From Typhlomys cinereus (lineage: Eukaryota > Chordata > Mammalia > Rodentia > Platacanthomyidae): 64,000 bases of DNA. Below the pieces are notes generated by a model, which was given only the letters and a program-made list of their open reading frames with translations, was not told the DNA's origin and ran no database searches. The translations under genes and the position numbers were made by a program. The stretch lies in contig JALPQD010000514.1 in the NCBI GenBank assembly GCA_023101885.1, positions 959,602 to 1,023,601 on the forward strand, in the 5' to 3' direction. Shown one piece after another: positions 1-13,400 of this stretch. Position 1 is the stretch's first letter. Each line of letters starts with the position of its first letter.

Positions 1-226
1 AGTTCATAGCCTTTTAATGGATTCTTAGAGCTTCACTGACCTTCGAGATAAAGAGCTGTGTGTTTAATAGCTTCTTTTCTGGGATCTCATTTCCTGTTCA
101 TAGTAAAGTTGGGTTGCTGGCTCCTTTTTTGGGTTGTTGTGGGATTCTAGTCTATACTATGGATGATAAAGACTTACAGAAATAATAATCTTTTTGTAGT
201 AAAGCATTCTTCTTGGTTTATCTTAG

Positions 227-321
227 TGACCCCAACTGGTGGAAAGGTGAAACCCATCAAGGTGTAGGACTATTTCCCTCTAATTTTGTGACTGCAGATC
301 TCACTGCTGAACCAGAAATGA
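227..321 (+). CDS. STAM: STAM exon: C-terminal half of SH3 domain
   Basis: The acceptor is TTAG before 227 and the donor is GTAAGT at 322. The exon starts at the third base of an Asp codon and ends after the first base of an Ile codon. It encodes [20 protein letters not shown] and onward to AEPEM. It contains the paired Trp of the peptide-binding surface and the GLFPSNFV strand, both diagnostic of SH3 domains. Confidence 0.95.
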
Positions 322-1016
322 GTAAGTATTTTTAACGTGTTCGTGGATGATAGAAAATCCATAATGTTTTAGGTTAGTGCTAAAAAAACACATCTTTGTG
401 AACTAATTAATAACTCTCAAATGTTAGTGCTTTTAGTGAATTTAAAAATCCAGTTTCCAAACTGGGCATAGTGGCACATGCCTATAATCCCAACACTCAC
501 CTATAATTCTAATGTTTTGAATGCTAACACTACATAGTGAGTTGAAGGCTAGCCTGAGCTACAAAGTAAGACCTTGTTTCAAGAAACAAACAAACAAAGC
601 AATCCCTCAGGCAGATTGCTTAGCAGAAATAACTTAGAATTAAAGTCCTCTCTCTGTCTATCAAGATGAACTCTAGACAGGTTTCTTTGTCATATGTATC
701 TGTATAGATGCCTCAAAAAACACAAAGTCAGCTAATAGAAAAGTGCCAAATGTTACTTTTCTATAGAGTTCTACATAATATTGTACTTCAGCAAATTTTC
801 ATAATACTGAATTAGTCATCAAGAAATATTTAACTTATAACTCCTGCTGTTTGTGAAAGCAGAAAGCCTAAAAAGTTTCTGTTAGTGACTGAAAGGTTTA
901 GAATTTTATAAGAGTTTCTATATATAAGTTGGTGTGCTATTCTTATCTGTCAGAATATCTCATTTTGTTTTTCTGTAATGCCAGATAGAAGGGATCCAAA
1001 AGAAATTAACAAAAGA

Positions 1017-1064
<48 letters not shown>

Positions 1065-4000
1065 CTGTATCTGGTCTCTCTGTATCTGACTATGACTGTC
1101 TGTTGGGGTGTGTGTGTGTGTGTGTGTGAGTGTAGGTACATGGCACATTCAGTTAAGCATGTTTGTGTGCATGTAGGTGCACCTGTGTGTACATATATGT
1201 AGAGACCAGAGGTCACCATCAGGCATTTATCAGGCATTTTCCTTGATCTTTTTATGATAATTTATTTTTGTGTGTGTATGTGTATGATACATGTTGAATG
1301 TAGGTACATGTTTGTCATAGTGCATATTATGAAACAAGCTTTAGGAGTTACATGGTGTACTTCACTTAGCTGACCTGTGAGCTTCCAGCCTATTCCTGTC
1401 TCCCATTCATCTTTATATGGGCTTCAGCACAGCAAGCTCTTTACCTATTGAATCATCTACCTTATCTTTCAAAAGATTATTTACATGTGTGTGTATGTGT
1501 GTAGGTCAGAGGGCAACTGCTCTGGAGTCACTTCTCTCTGCCTCCCTTCTTTCTGTAGGAGTGCTGGAATATGTACATGAACTACCACTTAACAGCATTT
1601 GACGTAGGTTTGAGGATTGGGCTTAGCGGTCAGTTCGCATAACAAGTGTTTTGTGCACTGGGCCATCTCACGGCCACTACCTTAATGTTTGAACAAGATC
1701 TCTCACTGAACCTGGATCTCATCACCTTAGCCAGGCCAGGTGGCCAGTGAACTTCTGGGATCTACCTATCTCTGATCTCCATCACTGGGGTTACAGTTGC
1801 CCGATGTTGTGCCTTGCTTTTACATGGGATGGTAGGAATCTGAACTCAGGTCCTCATACTCGTGAGGCAGACACTATTGACTGAGGCAGCTCTTCATCAC
1901 CTCTCTCCCCCCTCCCAGTATTTTTTTAGTTTACAAGAACTAAGTAAGAAAGAATCTTTAAGGTCTTAGCCATATTTTTCCCCCAACAGCACCTAGTACT
2001 GAATCCTAACTACAATACTTGCTCACAAACAATCATAGAATCAATGGTATGTAAAGATGTGTGCTAACAGTGAAGAGACTTCTCTTTGAAGAGAAGGCTT
2101 TAGCAGCAAACCAAAAATTATAAGATTGTAATAAAGCCACACTCTCTCATGGTTACTGACAGCTTGTCTTATCCCTTTGCAGAGACAGAAATCAGGTACC
2201 TATTTTAATTAAGATCTCTTTTGTTAGAACTCAAAAATTATGAGTGCTAGAAAGCACCCAGCTCCTTGTTTGAGGGGCATTGCATAGCTGCTAGTGTCAG
2301 CCTTTTCTTTTTTAATTTTTGTTTATTTGTTTAGAGAGAGAGAGAGAGAGAGAATGTGTGTGTGTGTGTGTGGTGTGTTGTGTCGTATGTCGGTAGGTAC
2401 TGGATGTCCCTGTAGAGGACCAAGGGTGACTTCGGGAATCATCATGGATTGCTTCTACCTCCTTCTTGCTTTGCTCTGCGATTTCCCAGGCTCTGTTTTC
2501 TGTCTGGTGTTTTTGACATGGGACCTGGGATCTGAACTCAAGACTACCTTCTCGTGAGACAGAGTCTTAACCCCTGAGCCATCTCTCCAGCCCTAGTATC
2601 AGCCTTTTAATGACCTGGACTGTTGGTACAGTTTTTATTTGGAGTTTGAAGACTTTTTCTTGTCTTTTTTTTTTTTTAGAAAGGTGAGAGTTAACTTCCA
2701 GCTTGTGTGAGTTGTAGGACTGTTCCATCTTTGTCCTTGATGTGACAAGCAGCTTTACTGTGAGCTTTCTAATGCTCATATGTGTCATTGAATGGTGTAA
2801 AAGACAAACATGATCATCCAATGGTTCTCAAGTTTGGAAAACATATGCCAGCTTGTACCAGCATTCTTTCAGAGGAGACTGCCTGCTTCTCTTAACCTGC
2901 AGCAGAGCCGCATCCACCCTGCTTAACTTGTCTTCAGTTTGGAGACCTAGTTGGATATTGTGAAACTTTTTTATATGTTTAAATAGTGTCTTTTCATAGC
3001 ACACACATACTGTATTTTGTTCTTGCTAGTTAGATAAGGCTGCAGTATCAGCTGTGTGAGGTCTGCCATGTGTTCTGTCATAAGTAACAGCCAGTGTGGG
3101 GATGTCTAACTTTCTGCTTGGCAGCAGCACAATATATAAGCAGAGAATCTGGACCAGATGTCTCTTTCCCCTGGGAAAGTGAATTAGCCTAGTGTTTTTT
3201 GTTTTGTTTCATTTCTGTATGTAGAATTTTACTTTGTAGTGACTTGAGGAATGAATATATTCCTTATGCTTCACGTTAAGTGCACAAATGATATGATTTT
3301 TTTAAAGTGAGGTCATAGGTCAGAGTTCAAATCCAGGTTTTACCATTCATCACTTTTTTTTGTTATGCAAGAGTTTATTGTAAAAGTTCAAACAATATGG
3401 GTGAAGCATATTTTCTGCCCCATTTTTTTACCCTACTAAGGTCTCATTATTTAAAGTATCATCTGATGCAAAGTCCATATTCTCATTTAGGACTTAGAAT
3501 TTTAAGTTTATTTTAAGGAAAATATAATTTCTATATATGTTTTCAGTTAAAACAGAAAAGAAGACGGTACAGTTCAATGACGAAGTTCAAGTAGAGACAA
3601 TTGAGCCAGAGCCAGAACCAGCTTATATTGATGAAGTAAGTGACTCCTGTATTACAGGGATTCAAAGTTGGAATGCTTCTTTTTCTTTCAAAATAGTTAA
3701 TTGCTTATGTAAATTTATATTTTCTTATTGTAAAAGTTCAAACAATATGGGTGAAGCATATTTTCTGCCCCATTTTTTTACCCTACTAAGGTCTCATTAT
3801 TTAAAGTATCTTCTGATGCAAAACACTTGCCTTTGCATTATGAGGCTCTTGATTTGATCTCAGTGCTGTGAACATGAATGGATGGGTGTTAGATAGATAG
3901 GTACATAGATAGATTTATCATCTTAATCATTCTGTCCTTGGACTCTTAGATTGTTTCCAGTTTTTGTTATCACAGACATTGTAATGGAATTTTTGTAATT

Positions 4001-6211
4001 GAATATCTTATCTTTAGAATAAACACCCAGGAACTTCCAAGTTGAGGAATCTGTGTGTGTTTTCTAGGTTAATAGGTACTTAAACTGTTCAGCAGAATGG
4101 AGATTTTTCACTATTGTTGATGCTGCTATGTGAGAATATGTTCAACAAGCATGTTAAAATTGTGCATTCCTGAGGACAGAATACTTCTTGACTGTATAAA
4201 GAATGAGATGAAATTTTTGTTCCTAAAAATGAAGCTGTTACTAAATTACTACGATATAAACCAATTCATGGTGTGAATCATGGTTCCTTTGGATTGAATA
4301 AACTATGTTAATTTTATGTTAAATATTTCCATGTATCATTCTTTTTTCTCCCACATTTTTTCCCAATTATACAACCTCAATAGGAATGCCTGTCCTCTTG
4401 CTCCCTCCTCTCCTCCCTAATTTCCCCTTGTACTCTCCCCCGCTTTCCCCTTACCTTTCACCCCTTCTCTCCCTCCCCTTTTCCCAATGTCTTCCCTCTT
4501 CATCATATATCATTCTTATATCTGAAACAATGATTATTTGTAGTGATTATGTTTGAACATCACTTTATTGGCAACTAAAGACACAGCTTTGGAGCCATAT
4601 AATAGTACCTAACATTTTAACTTGACTTGTTTTTGCTTTGCTGTTTTCTTGGTGCTGAGGATGAACCCAGATTAATCACCCTACTATTTAAATGGTTCTC
4701 CAGCCAAAACTTGATGTTTTCTTTAAGAAAGTTAATGTATCATATTTACTGAAGCTCTGTAGAAATATCCACTACCATTACCTATTTTAAAAGAATGATT
4801 AAAATACTTCCTCTTTTAAGTATTTATCTTTAATTAATATATTAATATTTGATACTAAATATTTTTAATGTTAGCTTAATAGTACAGTGTTAAATTATAA
4901 GTTCTACCTTAGCTATAATTCAGTATTGAATTATAAAACTAGTAAGGCATATGGGATGCTGTCCTCACCAGGCTACATTTAGAATACAGCTATATTCATG
5001 AACAACAGTTTGTTGGCTGCTTTTCTGCTAACATTGCGGAAAAGATCATAAAGGCTTCAAAGCCTAGTGTACTTATGATCTGGGATCTGGCTTGTACAGA
5101 ATGAGTTTGCTGGTCCCAGGTATATATTAGTGCAGGAACATCTTACCAGATGGTTAGTTTTTTATAAGTAATTCTAAAATTTCCCTTTCCCATTGTTTAC
5201 TTCCTTGTGTCATACTGACCTTCACTGTGGTGCACTGCCTTGGAGTCTGAAAATGATTCCAAATGTCAGAAAGAAAGTAATGACTGGCTTGATGGCTTGA
5301 TGGATATTTACAATCAAAAATAAAAAAGGATGAACACAATAGGTTGTCATCTAGTAGATAATTAAGAATACTTTTTACTGATAGACCATTGTGATTTCTG
5401 GCAAAAAAAAAAAAAATAGATTGAACAAACTGAAAGATTCCAATGATACTTCTATAACAGTATTATATGACCAAGGTTTCTCATCAGTTTTATCTGTCAA
5501 ACAGATATGCAATGATTCTGAATCCTGGCTTATTTTATTTCTAAATAAATACTGAAATTGATATTTTAACTCCATTAGGTATGCTAGTAGAAATCATAAT
5601 TCTTATAGTTGAATTTAATAGAGTACTGTCAATATATACATATTTTTATTGCAAAGAAATCATGTCATCAAAAGGTTGTAAAAAATTAGGATAAAATTTT
5701 GTAGTGTAAATTTGATGAGTTCAAGGAGAATGGTTATCAATTTGAAATTTCTAGCTGTCTGTTTTGCTTGTTTGTTTATTTGTTTTTGTGATCCTGAGGA
5801 TAGAAGCTAGGGCTTTGCCCATGTTAGGCAGTGCTTCACCACTGAGCCACATCTCAGCCTGGAAATGTCTGTAAATTACTATGGTATTTGGATTATTTTT
5901 ATATATTAAATAATGGAACTTTTAGTTTTAAATATCCATATGTAATGCTATCTTATAATATGCAAAAATGGGGCTTGATAAATGTCTTAACAATTAAAGC
6001 CTTTACCTCTCACAAGCAAAAGGACCTGAAAATCTGATCCCCAAATCCATGTCAAATGCCAAGTTGCCATCAATTTCAGCCTGCAATTTAGGCCTGGGAA
6101 AGAGTCTGCAAAACCTCAGAGCAAAGCAATAAGGAGAAAGAATACTCAAGGATGAGTCCCAATTATCATTTGGACCTCCACAGGCATATATACTCAAATG
6201 TCCTTTTACAT

Positions 6212-6268
<57 letters not shown>

Positions 6269-9200
6269 AATGCAAATATATATGTGTGTGTGTGTGTGTG
6301 TGTGAATTGGTAGGTTTTTAGCTCTCTTTGAGAAGAGAAAGAAGCAGAAAATTGTGAAGTGCTGTTTTAGAGCAACCAGATCATAGACGACAACTAAGAG
6401 CTGAGGAATCCAGTTGGATCAGAGAGCATTATGTGTAGCCAGGTCACATTGTAGAAAGAAATGCAGTAGTGATCTTGTATAGAATTCCTCTTTTATTGAC
6501 AGTAAACAAACTGTTTTGAGGTGTGCCTTTCTTGTTTTTTCAGATGTCTTAAAATGGAAATTGAATCTTTTTTTTTTTGACTACTACAAAAGTTTATTTA
6601 GCAAAAAGTTCAATATGAAAATGTAAATTGAATCTTTTACTTTGAAATGTAACAGCCACTTTGAAATACAGAGTTAGTTTGGCTCAAGGACTGTTTTTCT
6701 TTGTGCATTTGTGTCACTTTAACTCTAATGACTAATTAATCTCCAACTGTTTTTCTTCACAGAGCAGTCTTTGTTTGAAGTACCTACTTTGCTTAGAATT
6801 CTTTAAGCTGTTTGCCTTACACTATACATGAAAAAAAGCTTGTAATAAAAATACTTATCCATTTTTGTAATTTATAGATGTTTTCATGTAAGGACACTTT
6901 CATTAGTTTATCTGCTCCTTAACAAATGAACTGGAAATAGATTTGAATCAGTAGCTTGAAATGGCATCAAGCCTTTCTCACACAGAACAGAGACACTACA
7001 AGCTTCCCCCTTTCGTTTTTGACAAATTGAAGTATTGGCAGAATGAAAACAGAATCAATCCTTACAGTCCTCCTTAAAGAACAGCCCCTGAGCAGAGCTC
7101 ACTGAAACAGCTGCTACATTGTCTCTCAGCAGGAGCAGTGACTGAGCCATCTTGACAGGGATTTTACACCTGTTGTGTGGCTAAGTTACAGCTGTTCCAA
7201 AACAAAATGAAATTCTCTGGCATCGTAAAGGAGATTGAGGAAATCGTAGGCTGTAATTTTAAAAATGCAGTCGTCCCATTCTAACAGATCGAATCTCTGT
7301 TAGAACTTTCAAAAATAACTGGAGATAGCTCTGGGGGTTTTGACTATGTCTTGTGCTAAAGAAAACACATGTGATACTAAAAGCATGAAAACAATCTCCC
7401 TGACTATGAATTCCAAATTTCCAAGTTACGCAATGAGAACATGGATTGCTTTTTAAAGGGACTGTTTGTTTCCTATAGGACAAAATGGACCAGTTGCTGC
7501 AGATGTTGCAAAGTACAGACCCCAGTGATAATCAGCCAGACCTACCTGAGCTACTTCATCTGGAAGGTGAATCTAGGTTTCTGTTTATCATACATGCAGG
7601 AGACAATTAGAGATTGTATTTGGTGGCATATCTTAACAATGAAATATTATTCATCTTTCCTATATCCAGTCACACTTTTCATCTGTTGTTTAAATATTGA
7701 GTAGAGTTTGAATTTTTAAACCTTTTATCCAAGTTAAATATTTTACTCAACATCTTAGAACCTTTAAAATAAAAAAAAATTGAAATCATTAATTAAATTA
7801 AATTGTCCTTGTCATAATTTAGGAAAAGCAATTTTTGGTTCTGTTGACTAAAGTCAATTAATATTGTTATTTACCCAAAATTAAACTTTCTGTTCCTTTA
7901 ATTATATGAATATCTTTCATATAATTTTCTTTTGTTGTGTTTTCCTCTCTCTTCAAATCTTGCCATCTTAGCAATGTGTCACCAAATGGGACCTCTCATT
8001 GATGAAAAGCTAGAAGACATTGACAGGTAAAGAATACGAACCACTTGTTTATCTTCCTTTCTGAAACTACCTCTATAAATTAAAAAGTATGATGTGTCTG
8101 CCTTAAAAAAAAAAGTACTCCAAATAACCATGTCTTTTTCACTTGTTTTCACCACTGTGAAGATTTGGACTCATCTATCCTTTTTGAAAAGCAAGCATAT
8201 AATTGACTTTTGCCATATTTGTCTTCTTAAAGATAAAAACTTGTATAGTAATGCTTCCTGAATTAGTAGAGTACCAGAGCACAGAAGGTGTGCCATCTAC
8301 TGGTAGATGGTATTTTAAGATATGGTTTAAGTAAAATAACGTGGGATTCCCTCAGCTCAGCATCTAAACTTTAAAACAGTTTTTGTTAACTCAGGGACAA
8401 GGTACTCTTGTACTAAATTAAATTTTGTGGGTTTCCCCCCGTTTTCATGTATATATGAGGGAATACATGCTGTGCATGTTAATGTGAAGGTCTAAGGTTG
8501 ATGGTGAAAATCATCCTCTACATTCCTTCACTTTATTCTTTGGCGGCAGGTTCTGAATCAAATCCAGAGCTTGATTTCCAGTCTCAGCGTGCAAGTGCTT
8601 TCACCAGGAGTCATCTCCCTAGACCCCAAGTTATTTTATTAGTTTGGCATATCATAATTTAGAATTTTGTAACATTTTAGCAAACAGCTGCATAGCTGTG
8701 CTTCTAATTACAGTTTGATGTTTCAGGAAACATTCAGAACTCTCAGAGCTTAACGTGAAAGTGATGGAAGCACTTTCATTGTATACGAAGTTAATGAATG
8801 AAGATCCAATGTATTCCATGTATGCAAAATTACAAAATCAGCAGTATTATATGCAGCCATCTGGCGTTTCTGCTTCTCAGGTATGCTTTGAAAAACCCTA
8901 GTACATTGGTTTAAGTTCTCTAAAACATTTGAGATTATTTGGCATGACTGGACTTTTGTCAGATGTGCAACTTTTTGAGTATAATATTTAGAACGAAAGT
9001 GTTTTAATAGATGAAATGCATAAAATATTAACTATAACAGTTTTTTTTAAATTACTCTTGAACAGGCATAGGCAGCAGAATTATCTGTGGAGTATGATTT
9101 ATTTGTGTGTTTGTATACAGTAACTTGGTCTTACCCTAGACTTTTTTTTATTAAAATCTTTGAAATTCAGACCCATATTTTAAAACTTTATAATTATCCA

Positions 9201-10358
9201 ATTAAAAACTTTAGATTTTGGCATATTTGATTAGAATTTCTAGTTATGTCTTCAAAGTAGCTACAATATTTGTTTATACTGAGCTATTTAGATTAAGTAT
9301 TCTTATCGCAAAAGAAAACTAGAGTAATTTTTTGGGTTGATATGCTTAGGTGATCATGGTTTTAAGGGTATAAATTTATCTCTAAATTCATTGAGTTGGA
9401 TTTTATGAATATACATAGTCTTTTATATATCAATTATAGCTTAATAATATAGCTTAATCTTTTATATATAAAAAACCTAAAATGTACCATTTCCAGAGAT
9501 AGAAAAAATGTTTAAAACATAATGAACTTGTACTTACCAATAAAAGGAAAATTTAAATGCAATGGGAAAAAATAATTGTTTGTTATAACTCAGTAAAACG
9601 CAGTATTTATGCATAGTTAAAATATCTGGTTTAATAAACAGTTTTTCTGTTTCTTCACATTAGAATGCATATGTTGCTATACAGAGCCCTTTTCCCTTTT
9701 TGCTTCCCCAGCAGCTGTTGAAGATCCCCTTTCCATAAAATTTGCAAATTCTGGATATAAATAAGCCAGATGGTCTGTTTTGTCTATTTACAGTGGTCAC
9801 AAATTTTTTTTGCATGGTTCTTTTCCCCTGAAATAGGATATCCATGAGGTTGATGGCTCCTACTCACAAGTTTTTATCACCAGTTTGAGTTAAACAAGCA
9901 CACAAACCTTTATGTTCAGTTTGTAGAGAACAATAAAATGTAGTCATGGTTAATTGTGTTTACGATGAAGACTTGTGGGATTCTAATGTGAGTCTGTTGT
10001 AGATTAATAGGAATGAAGGATGGTGATTGTTTTGACTCTTGATGATTGTGTTAGCTGTTTTAACACTGTCTTACCACATAGATAGTGGAAGTGTTCCTTT
10101 CAAACACATGAGCATGGGGATAGAGTAAATAAAAGCATGCTTGATACTGATTATTGAAGACTTGAGCATGGTGTCACATTCCTGTAGGCTCCTTGTTGAA
10201 GAACACAAGACAGAAGGGTCACGCATCCCAGAAGGACTGCTGCAAGTTTGAGGCCAGCCCAGAGTGCATAGTGAATACCAGGCAGTGTTCATGTTAAGAA
10301 CTGGCCTCAACTTCCCATGTTTCTCTTAAAAAAAAAAAAAAAGATTTTAGTTCTTTAA

Positions 10359-10414
<56 letters not shown>

Positions 10415-13400
10415 CATTTCAGATATAGTAATAGGCAAACACATCCAACTTTATGTCTGTTTTTGTCTAGATTTACTGAGGCAGGGCCACTCTGGTTTCT
10501 GTGTTGTTTCAGCTACATTCTATACATAAACCCTTGAGTTATTAGAACTTAGAACATTTATTATGAGGACCTTATAAGAAACATCATCTGTCTCCACCCT
10601 GTATTTGGAAGTTATCTTCCTTTACATTCATTAAATTGCAATTTAGAACATGTGAGTTGTTACTGCAATCTGAGGTATAAAGCAGTGAACCCAATGCACA
10701 TTCTGAGTGTCACTGGGATTCCTTTTCAAAGATGGACATGGAAAGTATAGAGTGACTGTAATAGAATGCATTGAGTTTCAAGGTGAATTTCTAATTCTTT
10801 TGGGTGTAGATAAAGTCCACTCAGCTCTTTTAAAAATAGAAGTCATCAGCAGTCTACTAAACATGTGTTTTTTTTTTATAAAATGCCATTAACATATTTA
10901 AAAGAGATTCCATAGGAGTAATTTTTCTTGTTTTGTTATTAGATACCTATACAAAGCTAGTCTGGAATGTGCACTAAAACTTTATAGTGGAGTGTTTTCT
11001 CATCACCTGCTGTAGGTCTATCCGGGGCCTCAAAGTGGTGCATACCTGGTTGCAGGGAGCGCACAGATGAATCATCTCCAGGGTTACAGTCTTCCCCCAG
11101 AGCAGCTGTCTTCCATCAGCCAAGGAGCAGTGGCACCTGCTGCCAACCCGGCCCTTCCTAATCAGCCCACCCAGGCTTCTTACCCAAGGTAATACCATTA
11201 TTATCACATGTTTGAGTTAATGCTCATAATTCTTTACTTCCATCTATAAGCATAGTCTGGACAACAAAATCAGAGGTTGGGACAATCAGGTGCCATGTGT
11301 GGCACTGAGTGGGTCTACAGGAGTTGTGTGGAAAGTCAGTGGTGAGACAGTGCTCTCACCCACTAAACTCTTTTATTCTGCTGTAAATTCGGCATTTTTT
11401 AACGGCATTTTTTAAAGCAAATATTCAAGTTTATGATGTTTAAATGCTTTCAGTGAAACTGAACCTATAATTGTAATTTATCATTTTCCCACAATTGTAC
11501 TTTATTTCAATGTTTTGATATCTTTATTATTGTGAGCAATCTCTATAAATGAATATTTCTTATTTTATATTTATTCCCTGTATTAGAACTTACCGTTCTC
11601 ATACAAGTTACAATATATGAAAAAAGAAGATAAAAGACTCTATTAACTATGACTCAAAGCTCAGTATTCAGTGACAAAGGATTTGATTATTTTTGGCATT
11701 TTTAAGGTGCTATAGCACATGGTTAAGTGACTGTTATATAAATGACTTTTTCGTCTGAGCATCTAAACGGGAGTCTAAGCGACCTCTCCCTTGGCGCAGA
11801 CGAAGGCAGGCTTTCCAAGTTACTGAACTTGTGCTCCCTAGGTCCTGAGCTTCTCACTTGCTGCAGAGGTTTCAGGTCAGCACCAGCACTGTCTGTAAAC
11901 CATCATGACTGCAGGTGCACCCTTGCTACTCTCCTGTGGTACCCCCCTTCACCCCTACTGCCCTTGTTGCGGCACCTCTGCTGCATCCCTGCTGCCCTCC
12001 CTGTGGTAGTGCTCATCAGTGGAGAGCTGCATGCTGACGGTGGTAGAGGGGTTTCAAGCATTGTCATGCTGTCACATCTACTATGTTAAAGTGACCTCAA
12101 GAAGGAAGGTAATGGGTAAACCAACATTTGTGGGACATCCATTGTGTTCCAGGTTCTGTGCTGTATGTTTTCATCTATTGGTTCACTTGTTCCTCATAGT
12201 AATCTATGAAGAAGATACATTGCTATCCCAATTTATAAATGGGGAACTGAGACATGGATACAGGAGTATGATTCCACTAAACTAAGATCGGAAATAGAGA
12301 ATTCTGGCTCTCTGGAGACTCTCTAGATTCTTAATTGTTGGTTCACTGCAATTTAGCTGTATGTCTCATGTTGTAGCACATGGAATGATAGTGCATGAGG
12401 AAGCAGCATTAGGATATGCCCAGCACATGCCAAGTGTGATACATCAGCTATTACTGCTGTCATTCTCTTACTCAGGCTGCAGTTTGGTAGCCTGGATAAA
12501 GCTCTGTAGTTCACACAGACTCCTTCTGTCTGTCCTTTGCACTGCCTCTCTACCGGGACATATAATATGCAATTATTTACTCATCTCCTAATTTAATCTT
12601 CCTGTTAATATCCCTGTAACTTACAGCTCGATATTAATCATTTCTTGCCTAATCTGCATGGCTTTCTGACTTTTAATTTTACCCTTGTAAATCAATCTGT
12701 CATGGTTAGGCACGGGTGTCAACTTGACAGTTCAGGGTTTGAGTTCTGGGCACATTTGTGGAGAATTAGTAGTTGAATTAAGCCAAGAGTGAACTTGTAG
12801 GAGATTGTCTAGCTGATGGGGAAGGCCCAGCCTATGGTGGGTGGGATTAGGCCCTGGAATAAATCACGGAGTGCTGATTGAGAGAGTTGGCATCCTTTTG
12901 TACACTTGGTCAGACATGCTGGTCTGGCTAGTAAGGATTGTCCCTCTCTCAGCCATTATGTGGTGATGGTATGGCCAGTTTCCTCAGCCCTGGTGTTGGT
13001 GCATGCTCTCCTGTCAAGCTGGACTATGAATTGTAACCAGTAATCATAATAGAAAATAAATCCCTTGTTCCTTTAAGCCATTTGATGGTCATTTGTCAGC
13101 AAACATGCAGGTGAACTGCAACACTATCCTATTAACATTTGAAGACTTTTGTGTGCTTTCTTCATAATTATTAAGACACAAGCTCTTTAACATCTATCAT
13201 AGTTAGATACAGGTGTCAACTTGGTGTGCTCTGAACACATTTGTAGAGAAGATAGTATTTTGAGTTAAGCCCAGAGCAAAACTGCAGGAGATTGTCTAGT
13301 TGATATTGAAGGTCCAGCCCATGGTGGGTGGGACTAGTTCATGGGTAGGTAAATAAGGTGGAGGGAACTGGTTAAGGAAGTTGGCATCCTTCTGTATACT

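Noticed and set aside
978..1237. Open frames on both strands over the TG/CA tract
   Set aside because: They encode only Cys-Val or His-Thr dipeptide runs from a microsatellite. The same applies to frames at 6003, 41637, 41646, 42730, 53772 and 55394-55716.
2294..2557. Frame within the SINE at 2.3 kb, and similar ones at 57.7, 53.8 and 42.8 kb
   Set aside because: All are translations of the B2-like SINE, recognised by the shared GPRVTS/DFPGS-type peptides.
3537..3857. 106-codon + strand frame starting MFSVKTEKK
   Set aside because: Only 3547-3635 is a STAM exon. The rest is read-through of the intron and the 98-bp duplication.
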